From Variovorax sp. PBL-E5 (GTDB lineage: Bacteria; Pseudomonadota; Gammaproteobacteria; Burkholderiales; Burkholderiaceae_C): 64,000 bases of DNA. The first letter of the stretch is position 1. Each line of letters opens with the position of its first letter. The position numbers were made by a program, and so were the translations under genes. The notes beneath the pieces are model-generated. The model was not told the origin of the DNA, searched no databases, and saw only the letters and a list, made by a program, of their open reading frames with translations. This document shows positions 16,735 through 25,223 of this stretch, in pieces. The DNA is taken from NCBI RefSeq assembly GCF_901827185.1, contig NZ_LR594671.1, forward strand, positions 1,426,001 to 1,490,000. Reading direction: 5' to 3'.

Positions 16735-17787
16735 ATGACGCGGGTATGCATCGTCGGGGCAGGCGCCGTGGGCGGCTACGTGGGGGCGCACATGACCCGG
16801 GCCGGGGTCGACACGATCCTGGTGGACGCCTGGCCGGAGCACGTCGAGGCCATGCGCGCGAAAGGCCTCAGCGTCGCCGGCATGAACGGGGCCGGCGCGG
16901 TGGACACGCCGGTCAGGGCGCTCCACATCGGCGACGTTCCGCAGCTGTTGCGCGAGGCACCCATCGATGTCGCCTTCATCGCAGTGAAAGCCTACGACAC
17001 CGAGTGGGCCACGCAGTTGATCCTGCCGTACCTTGCGCCCACGGCCTGCGTCGTCTCGCTGCAGAACGGCATCAATGAAGAGACCATCGCCGCGATCGCC
17101 GGCTGGGGGCGCACGCTGGGCTGTTCCGTGAGTGCGCTGGCGGCCGAACTGGTGGCACCCGGCCGGATCGTTCGCAACTCGCCGCTCGGCGACGAGAAGA
17201 AAGCCGGCATGCGCATCGGCGAATTGCATGGACAAGTCACCCCGCGCGCGCAGATGCTCGCCGCGCTGCTGGCGCACGGCGACACCTGCAAGGTGACGCC
17301 GAACCTGTGGGGCGAGCGCTGGTCCAAGCTCACGATCAATGCGATGCGCAACGGCGTCTGCGCCCTGACCGGCCTCACGGGCAAGCAGCGCGACACGAAT
17401 GACGTGGCGCGCGATCTGACGATCCGGCTCGGCAGCTCGAGCATCCGGGTCGGCCGGGCGCTGGGCCTGGCGCTGGAGCCTGTCGGCGGGTTGGACCTCG
17501 ACCTGCTGGCGCGTGCTGAAAGCGACACTCGCGCTCGCGAGGCAATCACGACGATGATCATGGAAGTGGCCAATTCGCGCAGCGATGGCCAGCGGCCGTC
17601 GATGGGTCAGGACATCCGCAAGGGCCGCCGCACCGAAACGGAGTACATCAACGGACTCGTCGCGCGTCGCGGCGAGGAAGTCGGCATCGACGTCACCTGC
17701 CACCGGCGCGTCAACGAGATCATCAAGCGCATCGAGAAGGGGGAGTTGATGCCGAGCCCCGACCTGCTGCAAGCCATCGTGGCGTGA
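16735..17787 (+). CDS. Ketopantoate reductase-family (PanE/ApbA) oxidoreductase
   Basis: A 350-residue NADPH-dependent reductase with the N-terminal dinucleotide motif GAGAVGGYVGAH. The C-terminal ApbA domain contains KLTINAMRNGVCALTG (catalytic Lys and Asn region) and RPSMGQDIRKGRRTE. True PanE proteins are usually nearer 300 residues. The catabolic context suggests reduction of a branched 2-oxo acid, or the reverse reaction, rather than pantothenate synthesis. AAAGGA precedes the ATG. It ends convergently with the second Bug gene. Confidence 0.88.
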   Translation: MTRVCIVGAGAVGGYVGAHMTRAGVDTILVDAWPEHVEAMRAKGLSVAGMNGAGAVDTPVRALHIGDVPQLLREAPIDVAFIAVKAYDTEWATQLILPYLAPTACVVSLQNGINEETIAAIAGWGRTLGCSVSALAAELVAPGRIVRNSPLGDEKKAGMRIGELHGQVTPRAQMLAALLAHGDTCKVTPNLWGERWSKLTINAMRNGVCALTGLTGKQRDTNDVARDLTIRLGSSSIRVGRALGLALEPVGGLDLDLLARAESDTRAREAITTMIMEVANSRSDGQRPSMGQDIRKGRRTETEYINGLVARRGEEVGIDVTCHRRVNEIIKRIEKGELMPSPDLLQAIVA

Positions 17788-17804
17788 AGGCTTTGGGCGA
17801 AGGC

Positions 17805-17824
17805 GCCGCCGGTTTGCCGGCGGC
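17805..17824. terminator. Hairpin between convergent genes
   Basis: GCCGCCGG-TTTG-CCGGCGGC is a perfect 8-bp stem in the short gap between the convergent reductase and Bug genes. It has no U-run on either side, so it may be a bidirectional stop or a 3'-end stabiliser. Confidence 0.4.
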
Positions 17825-17838
17825 TTCGCATCGCCGCC

Positions 17839-18825
17839 TTATTCGAGCTGGATCTCGGCTTTCTTGACCACCGCATCCCAGCGGGCTTCATCCTCGGCGA
17901 TGCGCGCGCCGACCTGGGCCGGCGTGGCAGGGTGCGACATCTCCACGCCGCCCACCGATTTCACGCGCGTGTAGAAGGCCTCGCTCGCGATCACCTTGTT
18001 GGCGGCCGCATTCAGCTTGCCGACGACGTCGGGCGGCGTCTGCCTGGGCGCGACCAGGACGAAGCGCACCGTGGCTCTGAAGTTGCGCAGCCCCGCCTCG
18101 TCCATGGTGGGAAGTTCCGGATAGGCCGGGTCGCGCTTTGCCGAGGCGAGGCCCAGGCCCTTGAGCTTGCCGGCGCGCACGTAGTCCATCGAACCCGTGG
18201 GCAGGAAGGCGTAGGTCACGCGGTCGCTGATCAGGTCCATCTGCACCTGGTTGCCGCCCTTGTAGGGCACGTGCAGGGTCTTGACGCCGATCTCCTTGTT
18301 GAACATTTCCGCCATCAGGTGGATGGGCGTCGAGATGCCCGACGAGCCGTAGGAATACTTCGCCGGGTCCGCCTTCAGCAGCGCGACGAATTCCTGGAGG
18401 GTGGTGGCCGGCACGTCGGGCGCGGTCACCAGGACGAATCCGATGGTCATGATGTCGGAAACCGGCGCGAAGTCGCGAATGCCCTTGTAGGGCAGGTTGG
18501 CGAGGATCGACGGCGGCACGACCGCCGGCAGGTTGGCGAAGAACAGCGTGTAGCCGTCGGGCGCGGCACGCGCCACGTAGGCGCCTGCAATGGTCTGGTT
18601 GGCACCGGGCTTGTTGTCGACGATCACCGGCGAGTTCAGTGTCTGGGAGAACTCGGCGGCAAACGCCCGCGCGGCCACGTCGGTCGGGCTGCCGGCGACG
18701 AACGGGACCACGATCGTGATGGGCCGGGCAGGGAAGCCCTGCGCCAGCGCGCCGCTGGACCACGCCAGGGATGCGAGCGCGCCGCCGAGGAGGAAGCGCC
18801 GCCTGATGTTCAAGGTGAAATCCAT
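17839..18825 (-). CDS. Bug/TctC-family receptor
   Basis: A 328-residue periplasmic receptor. The ATG at 18825 has GGAG upstream and gives a signal peptide with a twin-arginine-like RRRFLLGG run, cleaved after ALAQ. Family hallmarks are FPARPITIVVPFVAGSPTD, VDNKPGAN and ARAAPDGYTLFF. It is a single-gene unit behind the third copy of the shared promoter/operator, so it probably serves the same substrate family as the dehydrogenase operon. Confidence 0.93.
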   Translation of the reverse strand: MDFTLNIRRRFLLGGALASLAWSSGALAQGFPARPITIVVPFVAGSPTDVAARAFAAEFSQTLNSPVIVDNKPGANQTIAGAYVARAAPDGYTLFFANLPAVVPPSILANLPYKGIRDFAPVSDIMTIGFVLVTAPDVPATTLQEFVALLKADPAKYSYGSSGISTPIHLMAEMFNKEIGVKTLHVPYKGGNQVQMDLISDRVTYAFLPTGSMDYVRAGKLKGLGLASAKRDPAYPELPTMDEAGLRNFRATVRFVLVAPRQTPPDVVGKLNAAANKVIASEAFYTRVKSVGGVEMSHPATPAQVGARIAEDEARWDAVVKKAEIQLE

Positions 18826-18877
18826 GTCGTCTCCAGATGTGCTTTGCATCTCGTGGGTTTTGGGGGGTCGCCTTTTG

Positions 18878-18906
18878 AGAATATCGGCCGTCCTGTCCCC
18901 TGCACA
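18878..18906 (-). promoter_or_regulatory. Promoter of the second Bug gene
   Basis: On the minus strand TGTGCA (18901-18906) and TATTCT (18878-18883) are 17 bases apart, almost identical to the promoter at 8099-8127. The shared block extends around the -10 as CCGATATTCTC here and TCGATATTCTC there. Confidence 0.6.
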
Positions 18907-18922
18907 TGGGCCGCGAGTTTCG

Positions 18923-18941
18923 AGTTCCACTCCTTGAACTT
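18923..18941 (-). promoter_or_regulatory. Candidate IclR-family operator, copy C
   Basis: The minus strand reads AAGTTCAAGGAGTGGAACT, 16 bases upstream of the -35 element, matching copies A and B in sequence and position. Confidence 0.55.
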
Positions 18942-19071
18942 TTCGTCCGAGGTCGCCAGCGTCCGGCGAACGACCTCGGTGACAAGTCGAAACGCAAAGT
19001 GGGCAACCGCCGACAGCGCGGACGCGCGCTTTGGGGCACAGTGAAGACCTTGTGCGAAGGAGTCGATGTTC

Positions 19072-19929
19072 ATGACGACCGCTTGCGGTATTTGCGGAGC
19101 GTCCAATCGGGAAAATGCGAAGTTTTGCGTGAACTGTGCGGCGCGGCTTGGCGTGGAGCCGATGGGCCAATCCATTTTCGGGACCGATGCGAAAGCCCCG
19201 CGTACGCAGCGCGACTCGGGTTTCGATGCGCCGCGTACGGCCTATTCGCATCCGATGAGCCTGCGCGCTGCGTTGATGTCGCGCGAGCCGGCGATCTTCT
19301 GGGTCCGCGCGGGGATGACCGGCCTCGTGCTGCTGATCGGATTCATCGGCTGGTGCCTGTACGTCCTGACCGCGAACAAGGTGCCGCCGCAGTCGTCGGT
19401 GAGTGAGCGCACGGTGCTTGCAGCGCCGCAGCCACCTGCCGAGCCCAAGCCGGCAACCGCGGGGGCTGATGCGCCAAAGCTGGCGTCGACGCCAGCGGTT
19501 CCCGCCACGACGAGCGAGGCACGGGTGGCCCCCGCATCGGTGCCGGGCACGCAGGCGGCAAGTGCCGAGCCTCGATCCAGGACCGTGGCGGCCACCACCC
19601 CGCGAAACACCGAGACGCGGCGCGCTCGCCCTGCCGCTGCGCCGCGCGTTCGAGCGCCGACGTCATCGGATGAAGACGATGTGTCGCCGAAGTTCACCTG
19701 GGTCGAGCCTTCGCGCCCGAACGCGCGCACGTCGATGCCGGATTACCAAGATCCGGGACCGCCGATCGTGCAAGGGCCGGGGCCACGTTACGCCGGATCA
19801 CCGCCTTCGCCCGTGGTGTCGCCACGCGAATTCGCGGGCCCTGCGCAAGGAGCCGATCTCGGTCCGCCGATCGCTCCCGGGCCGGGGCCGCGCTACGACT
19901 TCTCGTCGCCGGGCGCCACGCCGAGATAG
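19072..19929 (+). CDS. Zinc-ribbon, single-pass membrane protein with Pro/Ala-rich tail
   Basis: A 285-residue protein of unknown function. A double-Cys zinc ribbon opens it (Cys5, Cys8, Cys19, Cys22: CGIC...FCVNC). One membrane helix follows at about 83-103 (GMTGLVLLIGFIGWCLYVLT), then a long Pro/Ala/Thr-rich region. The tail carries two copies of a GPPI..GPGPRY motif. I choose the second of two close ATGs because GAAGGAG is 9 bases upstream of it. Topology suggests a cytoplasmic ribbon and a periplasmic tail, perhaps a cell-envelope linker. Confidence 0.75.
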   Translation: MTTACGICGASNRENAKFCVNCAARLGVEPMGQSIFGTDAKAPRTQRDSGFDAPRTAYSHPMSLRAALMSREPAIFWVRAGMTGLVLLIGFIGWCLYVLTANKVPPQSSVSERTVLAAPQPPAEPKPATAGADAPKLASTPAVPATTSEARVAPASVPGTQAASAEPRSRTVAATTPRNTETRRARPAAAPRVRAPTSSDEDDVSPKFTWVEPSRPNARTSMPDYQDPGPPIVQGPGPRYAGSPPSPVVSPREFAGPAQGADLGPPIAPGPGPRYDFSSPGATPR

Positions 19930-19948
19930 AGCGCGGCGCCGCGCGGCT

Positions 19949-20620
19949 TCACCGTCCGGCCGCCGCCTCGATGGCCTGGCGGATTTCGTGTGTCCTCAGC
20001 ACGTCCGCGTACTTGGCCTGCAGGTCGAAGAGATTGGCCTCGTGAGGCGTTGGATGCCGGTCGCCGCACGCCTCGGACGCCACGATCGGGATGTAGCCAT
20101 GTTGCACGGCATCGACGGCCGTGGCTCGCACGCAGCCGCTTGTGCTCATGCCGGCGATGATCACGCAGTCCACGCCCTGCGAATTCAGCAGGCTGGCGAG
20201 CGAGGTGCCGAAGAACGCGCTTGCGTATTGCTTGGAGATCACTGGCTCGTGCGACGCGGGCCGGAGCGCTTCGACGAAGTCTCCCATCGGATTGCCTTCG
20301 CGGAAAACCGAGAGAGCGGGGACCTTCCGGTAGAAGACGCCGCCATTGACACCTTGTGCGTCGTAGACCACGCGGGTGTGGCATACGAGAAGCCCTTGCC
20401 CGCGGGCCCAAAGCAACAGCGCCTGTGCTGCGTCGATGACGTGGGGCACGTTGGCGAACAGGGGGCAGTCGGGTTCGAAGTAGGCGCGCGCAAAGTCGAC
20501 CATCAGCAACGCTTGACGAGTGCCTGTGCCCAGCCGTGCGCCGAAAGCGCCGCTTTGGCCGTGGTTGCTGCCGGGTGCGGTCTCGCTCTTGTGCATCGCG
20601 TCATTCATCATGGTGTTCAT
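19949..20620 (-). CDS. Isochorismatase-family cysteine amidohydrolase
   Basis: A 223-residue isochorismatase-fold hydrolase with the Cys-Lys-Asp triad readable: Asp42 (MVDFARAYF), Lys130 (ISKQYASAFFGT) and Cys163 (GMSTSGCVRATAVDA). This pattern resembles N-carbamoylsarcosine amidase and maleamate/N-formylmaleamate amidases. Its proximity to a maleate-isomerase-like gene favours a maleamate-type amide. It overlaps the end of the GntR gene by 20 bases. About 30 N-terminal residues precede the conserved domain. Confidence 0.88.
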   Translation of the reverse strand: MNTMMNDAMHKSETAPGSNHGQSGAFGARLGTGTRQALLMVDFARAYFEPDCPLFANVPHVIDAAQALLLWARGQGLLVCHTRVVYDAQGVNGGVFYRKVPALSVFREGNPMGDFVEALRPASHEPVISKQYASAFFGTSLASLLNSQGVDCVIIAGMSTSGCVRATAVDAVQHGYIPIVASEACGDRHPTPHEANLFDLQAKYADVLRTHEIRQAIEAAAGR

Positions 20621-21272
20621 TGGCTTTCAAGAGGGTGTGCTTGGCCGAATGGATGTGGCAACTCATGGTGCTCTGCGCCCAGGCGGCGTCATGCACCTGG
20701 AAGGCATCGATCAACTCCCGATGCTGGCCGAAGCTGCGCCGAAGCTGGTCGACGGTGTAGCTGCGAAAGGTCCTCTGGACGATGGGAAGCTCGATCGCAT
20801 TGGCGAGGGTCGCGATCAGGCGCTCGTTGTGGCTGGCCTGCGCAATGACCCGGTGGAACTCGCGATTGAGCCGGCCAATGCGTGCCGCGTTGGCCTCGCT
20901 GGTATCCGGGCCGCCGGATTCGATGTCGTCCTGCAAAGCCTGGAGTTGAGCAATTTCGTCCAGACCGATGTGACGCGCGGCGTGACCGGCGATTTCTCCT
21001 TCGATGAGCACGCGCAACTCGAAGATCTCTGCAATCTGTGCACTGGACCAGGTCCGTACCATCGTCCCGCTGTTGGGCTTGAAGACCACGAAGCCGTCCG
21101 CAGTCAGCAGGCGCATGGCTTCGCGCACTGGCGTGCGAGAGGTGTTGAACTCTGCCGCCATCTGCTGTTCGGTCAATCTCATGCCCGGCCCGTAGAGGCC
21201 ATTGATGATGCGCTCCTTCACGACGGCGTAGAGCTGGTGGGCAACGGTGGCCGTGCCGGTGACTTGTTTCAA
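20601..21272 (-). CDS. GntR-family (FCD/FadR-type) regulator
   Basis: A 223-residue regulator with an N-terminal GntR winged helix (LTEQQMAAEFNTSRTPVREAMRLL) and an all-helical FCD effector domain containing the metal-ligand-type motif LNREFHRVI. I start it at TTG 21272, preceded by AGGAGGAG; the upstream frame has no coding logic. It sits between the amidase and isomerase-like genes on the minus strand and probably binds the two palindromes in the 22051-22272 gap. Confidence 0.9.
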   Translation of the reverse strand: MKQVTGTATVAHQLYAVVKERIINGLYGPGMRLTEQQMAAEFNTSRTPVREAMRLLTADGFVVFKPNSGTMVRTWSSAQIAEIFELRVLIEGEIAGHAARHIGLDEIAQLQALQDDIESGGPDTSEANAARIGRLNREFHRVIAQASHNERLIATLANAIELPIVQRTFRSYTVDQLRRSFGQHRELIDAFQVHDAAWAQSTMSCHIHSAKHTLLKANEHHDE

Positions 21273-21306
21273 GGGCTCCTCCTGAGGCGGCCTGACATGT
21301 TGGCGA

Positions 21307-22050
21307 TCAGTATCGTTCCAGGAGAGCGCCGAAACCGCTCTTCCTGTCCCCGATGTCGGACTGGCGCAGCGCATGCCAGTAGATGGCGGTGTTGATGGCC
21401 ACCACAGGCTTGTTGAGCCATGCCTCTGCTTCGCCGGCAAGCCGGGCCATTGCCAGGTTGGTTCCCACCTGGACGATGCCGTCGATGTCATCCCCATCCA
21501 GTTCCTGCAAGGCATTGCGAAGCTCGGCCTCCTGCACGTGCGCGATCTTGACGGGGCTTTCACACCGGAGTCCCTTGATGCGCTTGACCTCGTAGCCGGC
21601 TTCCTCGAAGAAGCGCACGACGTTTCTGTCGCCGATTGCCTGATAAGGCGTGACGACGGCAATGCGCTGGATGCCCAGCACCGCGAATGCGGCTTCGCAG
21701 GCTTCCGAACCCATTGAAACGGGCAGCCGCGTGCGTTCTTCCAGTTGTGCCTTGAGGCGGCGGCTGGCGGTCAGCCCGTCCCAGAAGGTTTCCGCGGATA
21801 TCCCAAGCACGAGGCGGTCCGGCTCGCAGGACATGACCGCATCGACCGCCTCGTCCTGCGCCGCTGCGATCAATTCGATCAGGCGCTGAAAGTCCTCGTC
21901 GTTGTTCAGCGGGATGTTCGGGATGCGGATGCGGCTGATGTGGTTCGTCACGCCGGTGGGGCGCATCGCGTCGAACTCCGGCTGCACGCTCGTGTTGGTG
22001 GAGGGGACCAGAACGGCGAACTTCTGTCGCCAGCCTAAAGAGTCGGTCAT
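21307..22050 (-). CDS. Maleate isomerase/arylmalonate decarboxylase-like protein
   Basis: A 247-residue member of the Asp/Glu racemase superfamily, closest in layout to maleate cis-trans isomerases and arylmalonate decarboxylases (FAVLVPSTNTSVQPEFDAM; IAVVTPYQAIGDRNVVRFFEEAGYEV). I do not see a Cys at the usual two catalytic positions: the stretches read LGISAETFWDG and VQVGTNLAMARL. Cysteines occur elsewhere. It may thus have a changed reaction. It is first gene of the minus-strand arm facing the cupin gene. Confidence 0.82.
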   Translation of the reverse strand: MTDSLGWRQKFAVLVPSTNTSVQPEFDAMRPTGVTNHISRIRIPNIPLNNDEDFQRLIELIAAAQDEAVDAVMSCEPDRLVLGISAETFWDGLTASRRLKAQLEERTRLPVSMGSEACEAAFAVLGIQRIAVVTPYQAIGDRNVVRFFEEAGYEVKRIKGLRCESPVKIAHVQEAELRNALQELDGDDIDGIVQVGTNLAMARLAGEAEAWLNKPVVAINTAIYWHALRQSDIGDRKSGFGALLERY

Positions 22051-22096
22051 GTTTTCCTTTCGATAGCACTTGCGTCGTTGAAATCAGTCACCTATG

Positions 22097-22108
22097 ATTG
22101 TCCACAAT
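22097..22108. promoter_or_regulatory. GntR-type operator 1
   Basis: ATTGTCCACAAT is a perfect dyad with GT...AC half-sites typical of FadR-subfamily GntR regulators. It lies in the AT-rich gap between divergent operons next to a gntR gene. Confidence 0.55.
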
Positions 22109-22159
22109 TTATCCGGTTTTTATCCTTTATATGCCATAAATTGCCTTGAATCTCGCATC

Positions 22160-22171
22160 ATTGTCGACATT
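22160..22171. promoter_or_regulatory. GntR-type operator 2
   Basis: ATTGTCGACATT contains the perfect palindrome TGTCGACA. Its centre is 63 bases from operator 1, close to six helical turns, which would put both on the same DNA face. Confidence 0.5.
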
Positions 22172-22272
22172 GAAGATGAGGCGACGACTGTTGTTGTAGC
22201 TACATTGAGCTGAGAGGCGCGCCGAAGAGGCGATGCCCAACCCCTTATTTGCTTGACTTTGAGGATGACCCG

Positions 22273-22665
22273 ATGAGCGATACAGAGCGTTCCATACCGC
22301 GAACCGAAGGCTACTTCTCGGTGAGAGACCACATTCCGATCGAGCGGCTGGCTGCCGTTGAGGGCGTGAAGCCCAAAGGCAAGGTGGAAGTGCGACGGTT
22401 GATGGTGGGCGAGGACATCCTCATGCTTCACGTCTTCCGGGAGAAGGGCCTGATCGATCCGGTGCACAAGCACATGGACCATGAGACTGTTGCCTACCTG
22501 ATCAAGGGCCGCCTGCGCCTGGTGATCGGCGACAAGGAGTTCATCGCTGAGCCCGGTACCTCATGGATTCATCCTCGTGGCGTGGAGCATTTCAGCGAAG
22601 CCCTGGAAGACTGCGAACAGCTGGAAATCAAGTCGCCTCCCAAGAAGACATGGGTCAGCGAGTAG
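22273..22665 (+). CDS. Cupin-domain protein
   Basis: A 130-residue single-domain cupin. The metal-binding motif 1 is visible as PVHKHMDHETVAYLIKGRL and motif 2 as PGTSWIHPRGVEHF. Small cupins act as metal-dependent dioxygenases, isomerases or sugar/acid-binding proteins. It is first gene of the plus-strand arm. The function is not specific from sequence. Confidence 0.85.
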   Translation: MSDTERSIPRTEGYFSVRDHIPIERLAAVEGVKPKGKVEVRRLMVGEDILMLHVFREKGLIDPVHKHMDHETVAYLIKGRLRLVIGDKEFIAEPGTSWIHPRGVEHFSEALEDCEQLEIKSPPKKTWVSE

Positions 22666-22726
22666 CTGCGATGAGCCGCCGCCCCATAGCACCGACCCCC
22701 CGCAGATCCCAACGAGGCAAGAAATC

Positions 22727-24055
22727 ATGACAGACGCACAGGCACTGGAGAATTCGAGCTACCTTTCCTCGGCGCAGGCTGCCAGCCAAGAGGCTCTCTA
22801 TCGCAAGGTTCTCTGGAGGCTGGTCCCCATCCTGTTCCTCAGCTATGCGATGTCCTATCTGGATCGCATCAACGTGGGCTTCGCGAAGCTGCAGATGCTG
22901 GGCGATCTGGGCTTCAGCGAGACCATCTACGGGCTCGGCGCCGGGGTCTTCTTCCTCGGCTATTTCATCTTCGAGGTTCCGAGCAACCTGATTCTCCATC
23001 GCGTGGGCGCCAGGCGCTGGATCGCCCGCATCATGATCACCTGGGGACTGCTGTCTTCCGCGATGATGTTCGTGAAGACGCCCATGTCCTTCTACGTGCT
23101 GCGTTTTCTCCTCGGGGTGGCCGAAGCCGGATTCTTTCCGGGCATCGTCCTGTACCTGACCTACTGGATTCCGCCGAGCCGGCTGGGCAAGGCGCTGGCC
23201 TTGTTCTTCCTGGCGGTCCCGATCTCGGGCGTGGTGGGTGGCCCGCTTTCGGGCTGGCTGCTGCAGAGCTTCCACCAGGTTGGCTCGCTGCAGGGCTGGC
23301 AATGGATGTTGCTGATCGAGGGATTGCCATCCGTCCTCCTCGGCGTGGTCGTCCTCGTCATGCTGCGTGACCACATCAAGGACGCGGCGTGGCTCGATGA
23401 GAACGAAAAGAAGATCCTGGCACGCAACCTGGAGCGTGAGAACACCAGGATCATCGGTGTCTCCGTCAAGGACGCCTTCGCGCTGCCGTTGGTCTGGGTG
23501 CTGTGCCTGATCGAGTTCTGCATCGGGCTGGGCATCTACGGCATGGGCTTCTGGATGCCGACCATGATTCGCGAAAGCGGTGTCAGCGGCATGCTCAACA
23601 TCGGGCTGTTCAGCGCCATTCCCTACGGCGTGGCGGCGATCTCGATGGTGTGGGTAGCCAAAGTGGCAGACGCTCGCGGCGACCGCAAGTTCTTCCTGGC
23701 GCTCGCGGCGCTGATAGGCGCTGTCGCTCTCTACCTGAGCATGTCCTTCAAGGACACCACAGTCTTCGCCATTGCAGCGCTGACCGTGGCGACCGCTGGC
23801 ATCTTGACGGCCTTTGCCCAATTCTGGCGGCTGCCCACGGTGCTGCTGAGCGGGAGAGCGGCCGCGGCGGGGATCGCGATCATCAGTTCGGTGGCGAACC
23901 TGTCCGGATTTGCCAGCCCTTATCTGGTGGGCTGGCTGCGAGACACCACCGGCAGCGGCGCTGTCGGCATGTACCTGACCGCCGGCAGCCTCGTGGTGGC
24001 AGCGGTCGTGACGATTCTCCTGCCCGGGCGACTGGTCAACCGGCAGCCCGACTGA
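22727..24055 (+). CDS. MFS transporter, anion:cation symporter (ACS) type
   Basis: A 442-residue 12-helix permease. The DRINVGFAKLQM motif after helix 1, with GYFIFEVPSNLILHRVGARRWIAR, is characteristic of the ACS family (phthalate, tartrate, hexuronate and 4-hydroxyphenylacetate transporters). It probably imports the organic acid handled by the following genes, coupled to protons. The start ATG at 22727 gives a 25-residue cytoplasmic N-terminus. Confidence 0.93.
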   Translation: MTDAQALENSSYLSSAQAASQEALYRKVLWRLVPILFLSYAMSYLDRINVGFAKLQMLGDLGFSETIYGLGAGVFFLGYFIFEVPSNLILHRVGARRWIARIMITWGLLSSAMMFVKTPMSFYVLRFLLGVAEAGFFPGIVLYLTYWIPPSRLGKALALFFLAVPISGVVGGPLSGWLLQSFHQVGSLQGWQWMLLIEGLPSVLLGVVVLVMLRDHIKDAAWLDENEKKILARNLERENTRIIGVSVKDAFALPLVWVLCLIEFCIGLGIYGMGFWMPTMIRESGVSGMLNIGLFSAIPYGVAAISMVWVAKVADARGDRKFFLALAALIGAVALYLSMSFKDTTVFAIAALTVATAGILTAFAQFWRLPTVLLSGRAAAAGIAIISSVANLSGFASPYLVGWLRDTTGSGAVGMYLTAGSLVVAAVVTILLPGRLVNRQPD

Positions 24056-24064
24056 AGGCAAAGC

Positions 24065-24853
24065 ATGACTTCCAAACCCACCTGGGTCGACGTGCAGGAG
24101 CACGTGCTGACCGAAGACAACCTGCGCCTGCTGCTGGACAACAGGATCGCTGCTATCCGCATCCCGAGCTTCGCCAGCCCTTCGGAGTGCCAAGGCTTTG
24201 CCGCCGCCGCCAAGAAGGGAAATATGCAGTACTACAACGTGAGCGACCGCATCGGGTACATCGGATTGGCTCAATACCAGTACCGTTGGACCCGGACCAA
24301 GGAGGAATTTCTGGCCGATGTTCCCAAGGCCCGCGCGGATGTGGAGGCGGTCTTCGCCGATTCCTTCAATCCGCTGCAGCGCGTGATGGATCGCCTGCGC
24401 GCGGTCTGGCCGCACCCGGTGGACTTCGCACGGGAGAGCGGCCTAGCCTACTTCGCCGGCATCATCCGGTCCACCAGCGACAAGATCGATCTCCATGTGG
24501 ATTGGGCGCCCGTCAATTCGCCCGATTACGCGATCGGCGCCATCGACGGCCAGCTCGGATGGAATTTCTTCGCGGAGGAACTGGCCTCCGGCGGCCACAC
24601 CACGGTGCACAACAGTCCCTGGGAACCCGAGGTCGTTCCGGGCGAGATTCCCAAGAGCTACGGATTGGACCGCAGCCTGGTCGAAGGCGCGCCCAACCTG
24701 GTGTACCGCGCGAAGGCGGGCGACGTGGTCATCTTCAACACTCGCAATCCGCACGAGATCGCGTCGGGCACGACGGCGCCGGGCGGCAGCCGCGTGTCCA
24801 TCGGTTCCTTCATCGGCCGCATGCCCGACAGCAGCCTGGTCATGTGGGCCTGA
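24065..24853 (+). CDS. 2-oxoglutarate/Fe(II) oxygenase-like protein
   Basis: A 262-residue protein that fits a 2OG-Fe(II) oxygenase facial triad: His144 and Asp146 in IDLHVDWAPV, His230 in FNTRNPHEIA and Arg243 in GSRVSIGSF. Spacing and order match jelly-roll hydroxylases. It starts 9 bases after the MFS gene and precedes the NIPSNAP gene. I cannot name a characterised relative. A hydroxylation or dealkylation step on the imported acid is the simplest reading. Confidence 0.7.
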   Translation: MTSKPTWVDVQEHVLTEDNLRLLLDNRIAAIRIPSFASPSECQGFAAAAKKGNMQYYNVSDRIGYIGLAQYQYRWTRTKEEFLADVPKARADVEAVFADSFNPLQRVMDRLRAVWPHPVDFARESGLAYFAGIIRSTSDKIDLHVDWAPVNSPDYAIGAIDGQLGWNFFAEELASGGHTTVHNSPWEPEVVPGEIPKSYGLDRSLVEGAPNLVYRAKAGDVVIFNTRNPHEIASGTTAPGGSRVSIGSFIGRMPDSSLVMWA

Positions 24854-24863
24854 GGGGGTGGCG

Positions 24864-25175
24864 ATGATTGTCGAGATGCGTTCCTACGTCTTGCTGCCGG
24901 GCAAGCTGCCCGAATTCATGCGGCTCATGGGCACCGAAGGCATCGCCATCGAGCAGAGGGTGCTGGGTCGCATGCTGGGTTTCTACAGCACCGAGATCGG
25001 CGCGATCAACAAGGTCATCCACTTGTGGGCCTACGACTCCTTCGAGGATCGACAGTGCCGCCGCGCGCAGCTGGCCGCTCATCCCGAGTGGGCTGCCTTC
25101 GTGCTGAAGGTGCTGCCCCTGATCCAGGACATGAACAACGAAATCCTCAACCCGGCGCCTTTCTCCCCGCAGTAA
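24864..25175 (+). CDS. NIPSNAP-family small protein
   Basis: A 103-residue dimeric alpha/beta-barrel type protein with the NIPSNAP pattern (VEMRSYVLLPGKLPEFMRLM; HLWAYDSFEDRQCRRAQLAAHPEW). Such proteins often accompany CoA-transferase and oxygenase genes in catabolic loci, with poorly known roles. It lies between the oxygenase-like gene and the CoA-transferase gene. Confidence 0.85.
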   Translation: MIVEMRSYVLLPGKLPEFMRLMGTEGIAIEQRVLGRMLGFYSTEIGAINKVIHLWAYDSFEDRQCRRAQLAAHPEWAAFVLKVLPLIQDMNNEILNPAPFSPQ

Positions 25176-25223
25176 GGCGCGGCGTTGGGGCGTGACTGTG
25201 CAGAAACAGAAATTGAATCCGGA

